Assembly (NCBI GenBank): GCA_001704765.1
Contig: MBFK01000004.1
Location: 1-64,000, forward strand
Direction of reading: 5' to 3'
Length of the DNA: 64,000 bases
From: Sinorhizobium shofinae
Lineage (GTDB): Bacteria; Pseudomonadota; Alphaproteobacteria; Rhizobiales; Rhizobiaceae
In this document: positions 1 to 9,278 of the stretch, piece after piece
Numbering within the stretch: position 1 is the first letter of the stretch
How the letters are laid out: every line of letters begins with the position of its first letter
Program-made: the position numbers and the translations under genes
Notes under the pieces: model-generated
Seen by the model: the letters and a program-made list of their open reading frames with translations, nothing else
Told to the model about the DNA's origin: nothing
Database searches by the model: none

Positions 1-79
1 AGGTTGAGCTTGAACAACCCGACCCTACCGGAAAAACACTGATGGCCGCCTTCCTGCTACACCACTCCCTGGGACATGA

Positions 80-169
80 TCGAAAGCTCTCGCGAGCAGG
101 CTCGTGGAGCTTTATCAGGCAGGGGTTCGAGAGACACAGGAGCTTAAGAATATCCTGAAGGCAGCCTGA
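80..169 (+). pseudogene. 3' fragment of a small rhizobial protein family
   Basis: The frame ending at the TGA at 167-169 encodes about 29 residues including LVELYQAGVRETQELK. This closely matches the C-terminal half of the intact small protein at 9279-9461 (LVELFQAGVRDTSHLR) and the one at 29190-29423. A stop at 77-79 closes the frame upstream and no N-terminal half is found in that frame, so this copy looks decayed or frameshifted. The function of the family is unknown to me. Confidence 0.55.
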
Positions 170-592
170 GTACTCACGACCGCGGCTCAATGGAGCCCAG
201 GGGATGACCGCGGATCACGGAGCCTGCCATCTGGCCGTGACTTTCAAGAAACTATTTCCCGCAGGGATCGTTCGGCTCGTTAAAAAACGCGACCGGCCGC
301 ATGCTTAGGCGGTCGACCAGTCAACTATGATTTTTACGGGATGCGGCCCGAACATAGCCCTGGAGGAATTCGGTGCCGAATAGTGCCCGGGCTCAGGTGC
401 GGCACATTGCAGAACCTGCCTGTCTTTGGCCGCCCTCCCGCCGCAGGCGACACCGCCGGCCGGCACCTATGGCGACACTGTTGTGGTGACGGTCACCGAA
501 TGAGTGCCCAAAAGAGACTTAATTGCATTGGAACAGTTGCTCTTCCCCGGCAATTCCCACCATCCCGCGCCGGCAGCGGTCGAAGGCACTCC
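170..592. other. Non-coding gap, no gene recognised
   Basis: I see no convincing gene here. Open frames in this stretch lack a ribosome site and resemble nothing known to me. A short inverted repeat (CGACCG ... CGGTCG) lies near 289-335. Confidence 0.5.
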
Positions 593-970
593 ATGGAACC
601 GTTCACAATCAGGCTTGTCGAAGACGAAGGGCTGTTGCTTTTCGAGTTTGAAGAAGCGCTGACCGAGGCAGGGTTCGTTGCCTTCTCCAGTGCACAAAAG
701 GCATCACTCACCTCAGGAGCGAGGAAGGCGCGGCCAAGGCGGTGGTTACTGACATCAGGCTCCCGGATCGGACTTCCGACGGTCAGGAGGTGTGGGACGC
801 GTCGCCCGGGAGATCGAGCCGGAATTGCCGGTCGTCTACATCAGTGGACACGGAGCAACTGATTGGCCGTCGAACGGCCTCCCGAATAGCATTATTCTCA
901 AAAAGCCATTCGCCATGTCCCAATTGATAACGGCGATCTCGTCACTTCTGGACGCCGCTCTCAGAACCTC
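593..970 (+). pseudogene. Frameshifted single-domain response regulator (CheY-like)
   Basis: Three reading frames in order carry the pieces of one receiver domain. From the ATG at 593 the first frame gives the beta-1/acidic pocket (LVEDEGLLLFEFEEALTEAG). A second frame, from about 742, gives VVTDIRLPDR with the phospho-acceptor Asp. A third, from about 792, gives VAREIEPELPVVYISGHGA and then LKKPFAMSQLITAI with the conserved Lys. No single frame is intact, so the gene is probably dead through at least two indels. Similar stand-alone receivers are common in rhizobia. It runs towards the convergent EAL/GGDEF gene that ends at 987. Confidence 0.7.
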
Positions 971-986
971 TCGAGCACATAGATTA

Positions 987-2648
987 TCAATGTCTCTCGT
1001 GGGTCGCCATTTCCGCTTGCCGAAGGAAATCTTCAATTGAACAGCCGGGCATGGGGGCACTCAATAAATGACCTTGCAATCGATCGCACCCCATTCTCTG
1101 AAGCCAGGCCGCCTGTCCCGTAGTCTCTACACCCTCGGCTGTAACTCGCATTTCCAGGCCGTGGGCAAGAGCGATGATCGAGCGGACGATTGTCTGGCTC
1201 TTGTGGTCGGTTTCGACATCTTTGATGAAGTATCTGTCGATCTTGATCGTATCGAAGGGAAAGTTCTTCAAGTACGCCAACGAAGAGTATTGTGTGCCGA
1301 AGTCATCGAGCGAGATCCGGACGCCCAGCACCTCTAGGGTATGGAGGGTGTCCAGGTTGTTGGTGGTGCGTTCGAGCAAGACCGACTCGGTGATTTCCAT
1401 TTCCAGCCGCGTGGGGGGCAGACCGGCGGAATCGAGAATATGAGCGACGCGATCGGTCAGGCCCTTTCGCAGGAATTCGGACGGTGAGAGATTCACAGCC
1501 ACTGTGAAGTGCTCTGGCCAGGTAACCGCTTCCCTGCAAGCCTGCTCGAGCACCCATTCACCGATTTCCCCCATAAGCCCGTCCGCTTCCGCCATGGGGA
1601 TGAACACGCTCGGCGGGACGATCCCGGCGAACGGGTGCTGCCATCTGAGCAGAGCCTCGAAGCCGACAATCGCGCCGGATTCCGCGATCGGTTGATACTC
1701 GATGAAAAATTGCTTTTCCTGCAGCGCAACGCGCAGGCTGCGCCTCAGTATTTCCCGCTGCTCCAACATGATGAGCATGGAGCGGTTGAATGTTCTGGCA
1801 TGCCCTCGCCCGTCATTCTTGGCGGCGTAGAGGGCGATATCCGCGGCCTTCATCAGTTGCTCGCCATCGTTCCCGTCTTCGGGCGCGATGGCGATGCCAA
1901 CGCTCGCTCCGACGAACACGTCGATTCCTTCGATAGTGAAGGGCTCTTTGAAGACATTCACAATCAATTCGGCCAGACGCTCGGCTTCGGCAGGCCGTCC
2001 ACCGCGCTGGATGACGGCGAATTCATCGCCGGCCAGTCGATAGGCGATATCACCTTCGCCAAGCACGGCCTGAAGTCGCTCCGCCGTTCCTTGGAGCACG
2101 ACATCACCCGCAGCATGCCCGAGCGTGTCATTGACGGGTTTGAAATCATCGAGATCGATTTGCATCAGCGCAAGTCTTTCCCCGCCTTGCACCGGGAGAT
2201 GGCCCTCCAGGTGATCACTGAACTGACGGCGATTGGGCAATCCAGTTAGAACGTCGTGCATCGCTTGGTGGAGAAGGAGGACGCGTTCATCGCTCTCGGA
2301 CTGTGGCGCAACCGGCGGAGCTGCGGCCTCTCTCGTTTCAAGCACGCCAAGGCCACGATCCGCGCGAAAAATGACGAGTTTCCGACTCGTTCCAGATGGG
2401 CCGGGGATGTGGATGCTTCGGGCAAGACCCATGGCGAGCACCGATTCCACAACGGTTCTGAGATCGGCAGCCAGGAGTTCCGGGTAAATTGCCCAAAGTG
2501 TCGCGGTAGTCGACGCGGCCATACGATAGGTTCGCGCGAGCAACGCGGAACAACTGATGAGTCTAAATGCGTCCTCGTAAAACGAGATGAGCTCGCCCCC
2601 TTCCCGTCCAATCAGCGACGTGGGCGCTGCTGCATCGAAGTTTGTCAT
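987..2648 (-). CDS. GGDEF-EAL protein (c-di-GMP turnover)
   Basis: The 553-residue protein has an N-terminal region of about 120 residues with no domain I recognise, then a GGDEF domain (about 127-290) and an EAL domain (about 300-545). The GGDEF signature is AGDEF (206-210), which can be active in some family members. The usual RxxD inhibitory site five residues upstream is absent (GEGD instead). The EAL domain keeps EAL (331-333), DDFG and EGVET, so phosphodiesterase activity is likely. No transmembrane segment is evident, so it is probably cytoplasmic. The net direction of activity cannot be told from sequence. Confidence 0.9.
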   Translation of the reverse strand: MTNFDAAAPTSLIGREGGELISFYEDAFRLISCSALLARTYRMAASTTATLWAIYPELLAADLRTVVESVLAMGLARSIHIPGPSGTSRKLVIFRADRGLGVLETREAAAPPVAPQSESDERVLLLHQAMHDVLTGLPNRRQFSDHLEGHLPVQGGERLALMQIDLDDFKPVNDTLGHAAGDVVLQGTAERLQAVLGEGDIAYRLAGDEFAVIQRGGRPAEAERLAELIVNVFKEPFTIEGIDVFVGASVGIAIAPEDGNDGEQLMKAADIALYAAKNDGRGHARTFNRSMLIMLEQREILRRSLRVALQEKQFFIEYQPIAESGAIVGFEALLRWQHPFAGIVPPSVFIPMAEADGLMGEIGEWVLEQACREAVTWPEHFTVAVNLSPSEFLRKGLTDRVAHILDSAGLPPTRLEMEITESVLLERTTNNLDTLHTLEVLGVRISLDDFGTQYSSLAYLKNFPFDTIKIDRYFIKDVETDHKSQTIVRSIIALAHGLEMRVTAEGVETTGQAAWLQRMGCDRLQGHLLSAPMPGCSIEDFLRQAEMATHERH

Positions 2649-2949
2649 TCCGGCCTCTTTCCGGTGGAGGTCCCTCTTACATTTCGCTCAGCCAATCTCG
2701 CGCAGCCCGCTATCGCGGCGTCCGGGTGATTACTCCCGGTTGCCGGAAATTATCATACTCATAGTCGAGCGGCTATTCGGACCTAAAAGAACCCGTCGTC
2801 ACAACCAGTTGAATTGTGCACACACCGTCCCGACGCTGAAGCACGTTTATCCGTCTGTGATACGGATCGTCCAGCCCTGTCGACCGGATGGTGGTTCTCA
2901 TTTCGGCAAATTTTAAAATACTCTCAGGCATCCAACGGAGGAGGATGGC
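2649..2949. other. Intergenic region, probable divergent promoters
   Basis: About 300 bases lie between the start of the GGDEF-EAL gene (minus strand) and a small plus-strand ORF. No gene or clear operator was recognised. Confidence 0.5.
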
Positions 2950-2952
2950 GTG

Positions 2953-3126
2953 ATGCGCGACCGCGACATCAACAGCGCCGGCCCTGTCGTTGCGCCGGCC
3001 TCTGAGCTTGTAGGAATTGCCGAGCAACTTGCCGCGTTAGCGCAGGACATCAAGGCACTGGCTGGAAAGCCTATGCTGCGATGTAACCCAGGGCACTATT
3101 TAATGATGGGAAATACTATATCGTAA
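2953..3126 (+). CDS. Possible small protein, 57 aa
   Basis: The ORF starts at ATG 2953 (GTG 2950 directly before it is also possible) behind a strong Shine-Dalgarno run GGAGGAGG at about 2938-2945. The product begins MRDRDINSAGPVVAPASE and has an Ala/Leu-rich middle, LVGIAEQLAALAQDIKALAG, that could form a short amphipathic helix. I do not recognise the family. The ribosome site is the main support; the C-terminal third looks less protein-like. Confidence 0.4.
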   Translation: MRDRDINSAGPVVAPASELVGIAEQLAALAQDIKALAGKPMLRCNPGHYLMMGNTIS

Positions 3127-3327
3127 GCATTGTCAAAGCGCAGTACCTCCTCCCATTGCGCAAGACGCCGATCGGTTGCACTGCTCCTCCCAGAACCGAT
3201 CAGCTCAAAGACCCCGATGCCTCCTCCCGGCTCGGGGTCTATTTGTATGGCACCGCGCGTCACCGTCCTGCTTCCCTGACCACTCGCCTTCCCTTACAAT
3301 CCCTTCCGGACACAGAGGAGTTCCACT

Positions 3328-3519
3328 ATGAGCGAAGACGCCTTCAACATGTCGCTCCGCAAATTCCTGAAGGAAGTCGGCGTCACCTCGCAGCGCAAGG
3401 TCGAGGAGACGGTGCGCGAAGGGCAGATCGGCGGCAAGAAACTGAAGGTCCGCATGACGCTGACGGCGGAAGGCACCGGTCTCAACCACGTGGTGGACGG
3501 CGAGATCGAACTTCCATAA
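3328..3519 (+). CDS. DUF6494-family small protein
   Basis: The 63-residue protein begins MSEDAFNMSLRKFLKEVGVT and continues with SQRKVEETVREG and a C-terminal VDGEIELP. From memory this is the pattern of the short DUF6494 family, which is widespread in proteobacteria and of unknown function. AGAGGAG lies about 8 bases before the ATG. It stands alone between gaps. The length is typical for the family. Confidence 0.8.
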   Translation: MSEDAFNMSLRKFLKEVGVTSQRKVEETVREGQIGGKKLKVRMTLTAEGTGLNHVVDGEIELP

Positions 3520-3622
3520 GCCCCGGCGAAGCGATCAAGAAGCAAAAAAGACGGTGTTTGCGGTGAACCGCTGGTGCAGTTTGGGAGCTTTTGTCGATAT
3601 TCACCGTTGAGCCCGACGCCAT

Positions 3623-3685
3623 TCAAATCGGACGATCCCGGTAGAGTTCGTTATAGCGCCGCCGATCGGCCTCAGCCTCGGTCAT
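3623..3685 (-). other. Possible 20-residue ORF or N-terminal remnant
   Basis: On the minus strand an ATG at 3685, preceded by AGGGAGCGACCAG, opens a frame encoding MTEAEADRRRYNELYRDRPI and then a stop. The charged, protein-like composition and the ribosome site suggest either a tiny gene or the start of a truncated one. Support is weak. Confidence 0.25.
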
Positions 3686-3789
3686 CTGGTCGCTCCCTAT
3701 CCAGCTCTCCCACGACCTGACGGTTCTGGATCTACTTCCCGCCCAATCGGATTTGGATCTACTTCCCACACGACGTGGTGTTGATCGCG

Positions 3790-4200
3790 CCCGACGACGA
3801 CCATGACAAAACCGTCAAGGAATCCGATGCTCCCATGATCATGAAAAGTCCAGGCTCGAACAGATCACGGCTATACGTGGCCTGTGCCAAGTCGTTGATG
3901 AGCCGCCAATAGCCTACGGCTTCTAGAAACGGGCTGAAGATGAACAACAAAGCGCCAAACCAGCCGATGGCGTTCAGCCTCTGCGAGGTAGAAATCTCAA
4001 ACGCGCTGTCATAGATGAGCCAGGCGACCCATAGGCCAACGCACCCAAGATCACGGCGGCCGCGAAAATCAGCAGCAGTTGCAAGCCGCTCCCGTAATCG
4101 ACGACCTCAGCCGTCGGCGCTCGCGGAGCGGTAGCCTTCGCAGGTCGCGGTCATAGAAGTAGTGCAGATCGAAGGCGGGAGGAATGTCCCTTGTCCGCCG
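3790..4200 (-). pseudogene. Degraded membrane-protein remnant
   Basis: Read on the minus strand, different frames carry fragments that fit one hydrophobic protein. They include PPAFDLHYFYDRDLRRLP near 4190-4140, a hydrophobic stretch LQLLLIFAAAVILGALAYG near 4080-4025, and FGALLFIFSPFLEAVGYW near 3960-3905. The frame changes between them and there is no single ORF. I do not recognise the family. The gap also holds two near-identical short direct copies of GGATCTACTTCCC near 3728 and 3751. Confidence 0.3.
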
Positions 4201-4251
4201 AGCTAACTTGGCGCCGTTTTTTCGCCATCGGTGATGTCATCTAAGATGTGG

Positions 4252-6150
4252 TCACTTAGTCGGCGCTCGCTGATCGCCGATCGACTCTAGCAGCTTTTGA
4301 TAGCGCGGATGACTGCGGACAGGGTCCAGGTCGGAGTCGTTCTTGAACCACAGGATCTGCTCGGAGCTTCTGTGAGGGAGCACCTTCTCCAGCAGGTCCA
4401 TTGCCGAGTCAAGCTCGCCCAGCTGCGAATAGACGCATGCAATGTTGTACTGGGCAACGAGGTCATCGGGGTCTATCGCCAGAGTACGGGCGGCCCAATC
4501 TTTTGCCCGCTCACGTTCGCCGAGATGCGCTAACGCGAGCGCGCCAAATTGGGCAGGACCTGAATTCTCGGGGTGCAGATTGAGCTCGCGTTCGGCCCGT
4601 TCCAACCCCAGTCGCGCCGACCGCTCCCTGTCCCCTGGCCGCCCAAGAGATCGATAAACAGCTGTAAGCAGGACAGGAGAGCGGTAGTCGTCGGACCGGA
4701 TTTGAGCGGCGCGTTCTAAGAACTCGGCCGCCTTTTGGAAATCGCCCTGTTTGAAGAAGAACCGGGCATAGAAATAATTGGCCTCGTACAGATTGGGGTC
4801 GAGCACGAGCGCATGCTCGAATTCGGCGATCGCCTCCTTATTGCGCTCACTAAATTGAAGCGCAAGCCCGCGGGAGGCATGTGCCTCGGCCAAGTTGGGG
4901 TCGAGCGCCAGTGCCTTTGCGCTCATCGCCAGGATGCCATCGATGGAGACATCATCGTGATGATGCCACGAATGGAGGATCGAATCACAATCAGCAATTC
5001 CTGCATAGGCGCGCGCATAGTTCGGATCCAAATCCGCCGCCTTCGAGAACATGCGCCGCGCTAGCAGCACGTAAGACTTCGAACACATGTGAGAGAATTG
5101 CCGGCCTCTTAGGTAGTAGGTGTAGGCCTCGATATTCTCTGTCGGAGTTGCCGCGAGGGCCTTCTTCTCTCCGGGCAGTAGCTTGACCTTCAGCTGATCG
5201 ACGATGGCGTGCGTGATTTCATCCTGAATAGCAAAGATGTCAGTGAGCTCTCGATCATAGCGATCCGCCCAGACATGGCTACCGTCTTTGCCGTCGATGA
5301 GCTGTCCGGTGACACGAACGCGCGATCCGGCCTTGCGGACGCTACCCTCCAACACGAATCGAGTACCCAGCTCCTGTGCCGCTTGCTGCACGTTCATTGG
5401 CTTTCCTTTGTAGGTGAACGCGGTGTTGCGAGCGACAACGTGGAGCCCGGAGATTTTTGACAGATCCGTAATGATGTCCTCGGTGATGCCGTCGGAAAAA
5501 TAATCCTGCTCGGGATCGCCGCTCATATTGTTGAACGGCAAAACGGCGATTGTCGCCCTTTTGGGCAAGTTGCGCGTGGCCGAAAATAGTCGGCCAGACC
5601 GAGGCGGCGGCGCGACTTGCAGGCTCACGCGATAGCAGGCGATCGGCTCTGCGATGTTCTTCATATGCTGTTCGCCCATCGGCTCGAAGCCGAAGGCCAG
5701 CTTCTTCTCGACCTCCTTCGCTACCTTCCCTGAGACGCAGATGCCACCCGGCTCAGCGAGCTGTTGCAATCGCGCTGCAACATTTACGCCCTCGCCATAG
5801 CGATCTTCGCCTTCGACAATCACCTCTCCCAGATTGATTCCGATACGGACCTCGATTCCTTTGCCTTCAGGGACACTCGCATTGCGCTCCGCCATGCCGC
5901 GCTGGAGAGTCACCGCGCATTCGACAGCATCGACGACGCTGCCGAATTCCGCCAACAGGCCGTCGCCCATCAGTTTGAAAACACGCCCATGGTGCTTATT
6001 TATTTCGGGCTCGAACAGCTCCTCGCGGCGCGCCTTCAGCCGGTCGAATGTTCCCGCTTCGTCCTCTTCCATGAGGGCCGAGTAGGCTACGACGTCAGCG
6101 GCAAGGATGGCCGCAAGCTTGCGTTCCATGAGAAAGCCCGTGGGCGTCAT
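4252..6150 (-). CDS. Class III nucleotide cyclase with TolB-like and TPR regions
   Basis: The 632-residue protein begins with a class III adenylate/guanylate cyclase domain (about 8-175). It keeps both metal Asp motifs (AADVVAYS and MGDGLLAEF) and the catalytic Asn/Arg pair in GVNVAARL, so it should be active. Next comes a region typical of these rhizobial cyclases, with IAVLPFNNMSGDPEQDYFSD and VLEGSVRKAG (about 205-330), then tetratricopeptide repeats (about 345-610) that probably bind a partner. Start choice is uncertain: family members usually begin MERKLAAILAADV, which here would be ATG 6129. It appears to be a single-gene unit, one of two cyclase genes in the window. Confidence 0.88.
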   Translation of the reverse strand: MTPTGFLMERKLAAILAADVVAYSALMEEDEAGTFDRLKARREELFEPEINKHHGRVFKLMGDGLLAEFGSVVDAVECAVTLQRGMAERNASVPEGKGIEVRIGINLGEVIVEGEDRYGEGVNVAARLQQLAEPGGICVSGKVAKEVEKKLAFGFEPMGEQHMKNIAEPIACYRVSLQVAPPPRSGRLFSATRNLPKRATIAVLPFNNMSGDPEQDYFSDGITEDIITDLSKISGLHVVARNTAFTYKGKPMNVQQAAQELGTRFVLEGSVRKAGSRVRVTGQLIDGKDGSHVWADRYDRELTDIFAIQDEITHAIVDQLKVKLLPGEKKALAATPTENIEAYTYYLRGRQFSHMCSKSYVLLARRMFSKAADLDPNYARAYAGIADCDSILHSWHHHDDVSIDGILAMSAKALALDPNLAEAHASRGLALQFSERNKEAIAEFEHALVLDPNLYEANYFYARFFFKQGDFQKAAEFLERAAQIRSDDYRSPVLLTAVYRSLGRPGDRERSARLGLERAERELNLHPENSGPAQFGALALAHLGERERAKDWAARTLAIDPDDLVAQYNIACVYSQLGELDSAMDLLEKVLPHRSSEQILWFKNDSDLDPVRSHPRYQKLLESIGDQRAPTK

Positions 6151-6334
6151 TCCATTTACAGGAGTGACGCGGATACACTGCAGAAAGGTATCATAGTCTG
6201 GCGTTTCGGGCTAATCCGCAGGCCACCGTATCGCTGCTTGGGTCAGATTCAAAACGACCGCTGCCCAAGGTGCGATCTCGCGAGTCGATGATGCATTTGC
6301 GGCAGCGGAATGATCGACCTACCCCCAAAAGAAA

Positions 6335-6430
6335 AAGAAAACCTGTCGCTGACCTTTAACAGAGACAGGTTAGATCGGACGCTGCCGCGGGGGCGCTGTC
6401 CAGCGATACGCTATGAGGAATTCGCATCGA
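6335..6430 (+). repeat. Dispersed repeat copy 1, about 96 bp
   Basis: This stretch is closely similar to 13385-13481. Shared blocks include GACAGGTTAGATCGGACGCT, GGGCGCTGTCCAGCGAT and ATTCGCATCGA. Both copies contain an inverted repeat, AACCTGTC (6340-6347) with GACAGGTT (6364-6371). It sits just downstream of the aldehyde dehydrogenase stop. It could be a rhizobial intergenic element, a structured small RNA or the end of an unrecognised mobile element. Confidence 0.75.
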
Positions 6431-6439
6431 CGCGGGTCT

Positions 6440-7867
6440 TCACGTATCGGCATAACCGACGATACCCTTGATTTCGGTGAACTCGTGCAGCCCGAATTTC
6501 CCATATTCGCGGCCATTTCCGGATTGCTTGTATCCGCCAAACGGAGCGGCGCCGTCCCAGGCCGAACTGTTGATGCGCACGGAGCCTGTGCGAAGGCTTC
6601 GTGCAAGAGCACGCGCCTCTTCTAGATCACCCTGGATATAGGAGGCGAGCCCATAGGGCGTGTCGTTGGCGATCGCGACGGCGTCCGCCGCGCCCTCATA
6701 GCCGAGCATCGCCAGCACCGGCCCAAATATCTCCTCGCGTGCGATCGTCATGTTGTTCGTAACGCGCGCGAAAACGGTCGGTCGCACGTAATAGCCAGCC
6801 TCAAGATGCTCTGGGCGCCCAGGTCCGCCGGCCACGAGCTCGGCGCCTTCCTCCACGCCGTTGCAGATCAGGTCCTGGATCTTGTCGAACTGCAGTTGGC
6901 TCACCACCGGACCAATGTCGGTTGCGGGATCCGACGGAGGGCCAACAACGATCGCCGCAGCCGTTCTCGCCGCAGCCCGGATGGCGTCGTCCATGCGTTC
7001 CATGGGCACGAGCATCCGAGTGGGGGCATTACAGGACTGCCCGGAATTGTGAAAGCAGCGGCGCACCCCGGCACTTACGGCGGCCTCGAGGTCCGCGCTG
7101 CGCAACACAATGTTTGGCGATTTGCCGCCCAACTCCTGATGCACCCGCTTGACGGTTGGAGCAGCCGCCCGCGCCACTGAAATGCCCGCTCGGGTGGAGC
7201 CGGTGAAGGAGACCATGTCAATGTCGGGATGGCCAGCAAGGACCGCACCAATGGTCGGACCATCGCCGTTGACCAGGTTGAAGACGCCGGGCGGGACGCC
7301 TGCCTCGTGCAGGACCTCGGCGAAGAGGATGGCATTGAGCGGGGCGAGTTCCGATGGCTTCAACACCATCGTGCAGCCGGTGGCAAGTGCAGGGGCAACC
7401 TTGCAGGCGATCTGGTTGATCGGCCAGTTCCAGGGTGTGATCATGCCGACGACGCCGACCGGCTCGTGAACGATCCGCGTCGATCCCTGCATGTACTCGA
7501 AGTCGAATGCCTCCATTGCGCGGATCGTTTCCTCGAAATGCGCAACACCGATGCCGGCCTGTTCGCTGCGAGCCATGCCGATCGGCGCGCCCATCTCCCT
7601 CGAGATGATGGCGCCAATCTCGTCGATTCTGAGCCTGAGGAGCGCAGCTGCGCGTCGCAGGAGCGCGAGACGATCTGCCTTCGACGTCACGGAGAATGCC
7701 GGGAAGGCTGCTTTGGCAGCGGCGATTGCTCTTTCGGCATCCTCTGCGCAGCCCATCGCGATCGTGGCGAAGGGCTTTTGGGTGGCGGGATCGATTACGT
7801 CGAGCGCGCTCGAGTCTGTCGGCTCAACCCACCGGCCCTCGATGTAGAATTGGCGTGCATGCTTCAT
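6440..7867 (-). CDS. NAD(P)-dependent aldehyde dehydrogenase
   Basis: The 475-residue protein belongs to the aldehyde dehydrogenase superfamily, which oxidises aldehydes to acids with NAD(P)+. It has the cofactor-site motif TPWNWPIN (144-151), the general base Glu245 in QELGGKSPN, the catalytic Cys279 in NSGQSCNAPTR and a complete C-terminal oligomerisation region. The chosen ATG (7865-7867) has GGGAG about 6 bases upstream and gives MKHARQFYIEGRWV, the normal family N-terminus; the frame is open 64 codons further upstream without family similarity. No neighbouring gene points to a substrate. Confidence 0.93.
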   Translation of the reverse strand: MKHARQFYIEGRWVEPTDSSALDVIDPATQKPFATIAMGCAEDAERAIAAAKAAFPAFSVTSKADRLALLRRAAALLRLRIDEIGAIISREMGAPIGMARSEQAGIGVAHFEETIRAMEAFDFEYMQGSTRIVHEPVGVVGMITPWNWPINQIACKVAPALATGCTMVLKPSELAPLNAILFAEVLHEAGVPPGVFNLVNGDGPTIGAVLAGHPDIDMVSFTGSTRAGISVARAAAPTVKRVHQELGGKSPNIVLRSADLEAAVSAGVRRCFHNSGQSCNAPTRMLVPMERMDDAIRAAARTAAAIVVGPPSDPATDIGPVVSQLQFDKIQDLICNGVEEGAELVAGGPGRPEHLEAGYYVRPTVFARVTNNMTIAREEIFGPVLAMLGYEGAADAVAIANDTPYGLASYIQGDLEEARALARSLRTGSVRINSSAWDGAAPFGGYKQSGNGREYGKFGLHEFTEIKGIVGYADT

Positions 7868-8088
7868 GTTGGTCTCCCAGGCTTTTGCGACTTGATAATT
7901 TGTCGGTTCGAGGTACTGGGACTCTACGCTACGAGATGCAGTCCAATTTGCGTATTTGTCGGGAAAGACGGCATTTAGTTTCACCCTCTGCCCCGCGCAC
8001 GTTGCCGGCGCGTCCGGCCGTTTTCGTCGGCTACTCGTCGGATGCTTGCAACGGAGCATGCTGTTGCAGCTAATCGGCTCCTATTATC

Positions 8089-8622
8089 ATGATCATGGCA
8101 TCGGTTTTGAAGCTGCCCGCGACGCCTATAACGAGCTTTTCTTGCTCGAGCTTCCACCGGGCACGGAGATCTTGTGGAAATGAATGCCCCGATCAATGCG
8201 ACGCTCAGGCAGCGGACGAAGCGCCTTGGCGCAAACCCTGGGATGCCTATGCCGCCTTTTATGAGGCAGTCCTAGCGCCAGAAATCACGACGCTCACATG
8301 GCAGCGCATCCTTGATCCCCACAGTCCGATAATTGGGCGAATTGCCGAGGACGGTGGTGAAGTTATCGGATTCAGCGTCAGCGTTCTGCATGAAGGAACC
8401 TGGGCGCCTAATCTGGTGTGCTATCTGGAAGACCTCTTCGTCGACCCCGAGTTCCGCGGCAACGGCGCGGGCGGACTTTTGATCCAAGATCTACTTGGCC
8501 TGGGGAACGAACGGAAGTGGTCCGGCCTATACTGGCACACCCGGGCCGGTAACCCTGCCCGCCGGCTCTACGATGAGTTCATCGAAGCAGATGACTTTGT
8601 TCGTTATCGCATTCGTATTTAA
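8089..8622 (+). CDS. GNAT acetyltransferase, N-terminus probably frameshifted
   Basis: The C-terminal 130 residues are a GNAT N-acetyltransferase, with the acetyl-CoA loop region in YLEDLFVDPEFRGNGAGG and the C-terminal YWHTRAGNPARRLYDEF. The first 45 residues of this frame look unlike the family. In the next frame ATG 8180 reads MNAPINATLRQ, and the main frame resumes with ADEAPWRKPWDAYAAFY; joined, they make a normal GNAT N-terminus. A small deletion near 8210-8216 therefore probably split the gene. A frame ending at 8183 (LLELPPGTEILWK) overlaps ATG 8180 by 4 bases (ATGA), as if it were the tail of a lost upstream operon partner. Confidence 0.7.
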   Translation: MIMASVLKLPATPITSFSCSSFHRARRSCGNECPDQCDAQAADEAPWRKPWDAYAAFYEAVLAPEITTLTWQRILDPHSPIIGRIAEDGGEVIGFSVSVLHEGTWAPNLVCYLEDLFVDPEFRGNGAGGLLIQDLLGLGNERKWSGLYWHTRAGNPARRLYDEFIEADDFVRYRIRI

Positions 8623-8834
8623 TCCAAAGGCTCGTTCACACACCCTTCTGGGCACTGAGGCCCCGTGCAAAACTCAGGTTCGGTCGGTGCCCGGGAGCGG
8701 GCAAAAACCGTCCATCCGAAGGCCGAAGGACACTGCTTTCCGTCGACCACCTTCATTTGACGCTTTAGCAGGCACGAAGCGGAACATGCCGGCCGCCTGA
8801 ACAGTTTGTCTCAGAACAGGCGGAGGATTTCCGC

Positions 8835-8921
8835 ATGCGCGATATCTACGTCCTTGGCTTCATGCTCACGTTCGTGGTTCTGGCGCTATTCGTGTTCGCA
8901 ATGCTCGTTCTGTCGGTGTGA
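8835..8921 (+). CDS. 28-residue single-TM peptide
   Basis: The short ORF begins MRDIYVLGFMLTFVVLALFV and ends in a hydrophobic tail, giving one transmembrane helix with almost no flanks. GGAGG at 8822-8826 is spaced 8 bases before the ATG. The shape resembles small membrane peptides such as KdpF or CydX, but I cannot assign a family and no partner complex is adjacent. Confidence 0.5.
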   Translation: MRDIYVLGFMLTFVVLALFVFAMLVLSV

Positions 8922-9278
8922 TCGGCGTCAGGAAACGGCCCAGAACACATTTAGGCTCTGCGAATTTATCGGTGTCGCCTCGCCGCATATAAATCCCTCA
9001 ACCTCCGCAAAGCGGTGCACCGCGAGTGGGTTATTAGTTCGCAATGGCAGGCACGATTGGCGCTTGCCCTACCCAGTCATCGTGGGGCGATGTTGTAGAT
9101 CACGCCATTGCTGTTTTTCGAGAAAGCAGAGCTCTGGCTTTGCCGAGCATTCCATGACCCGCAAATGCCGTAATTTTCGTCAGAATTCACGAATAATAGA
9201 CTACCCGGACGACCGAGGGACGCCCCGCTCTTTGCGACATGAGAGGAGATCGTACCATCCTTCGTTCATTTCACTCCG
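8922..9278. other. Non-coding gap
   Basis: I recognise no gene in these roughly 360 bases. They are more AT-rich than the surroundings and probably hold the promoter of the small gene at 9279. Confidence 0.5.
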
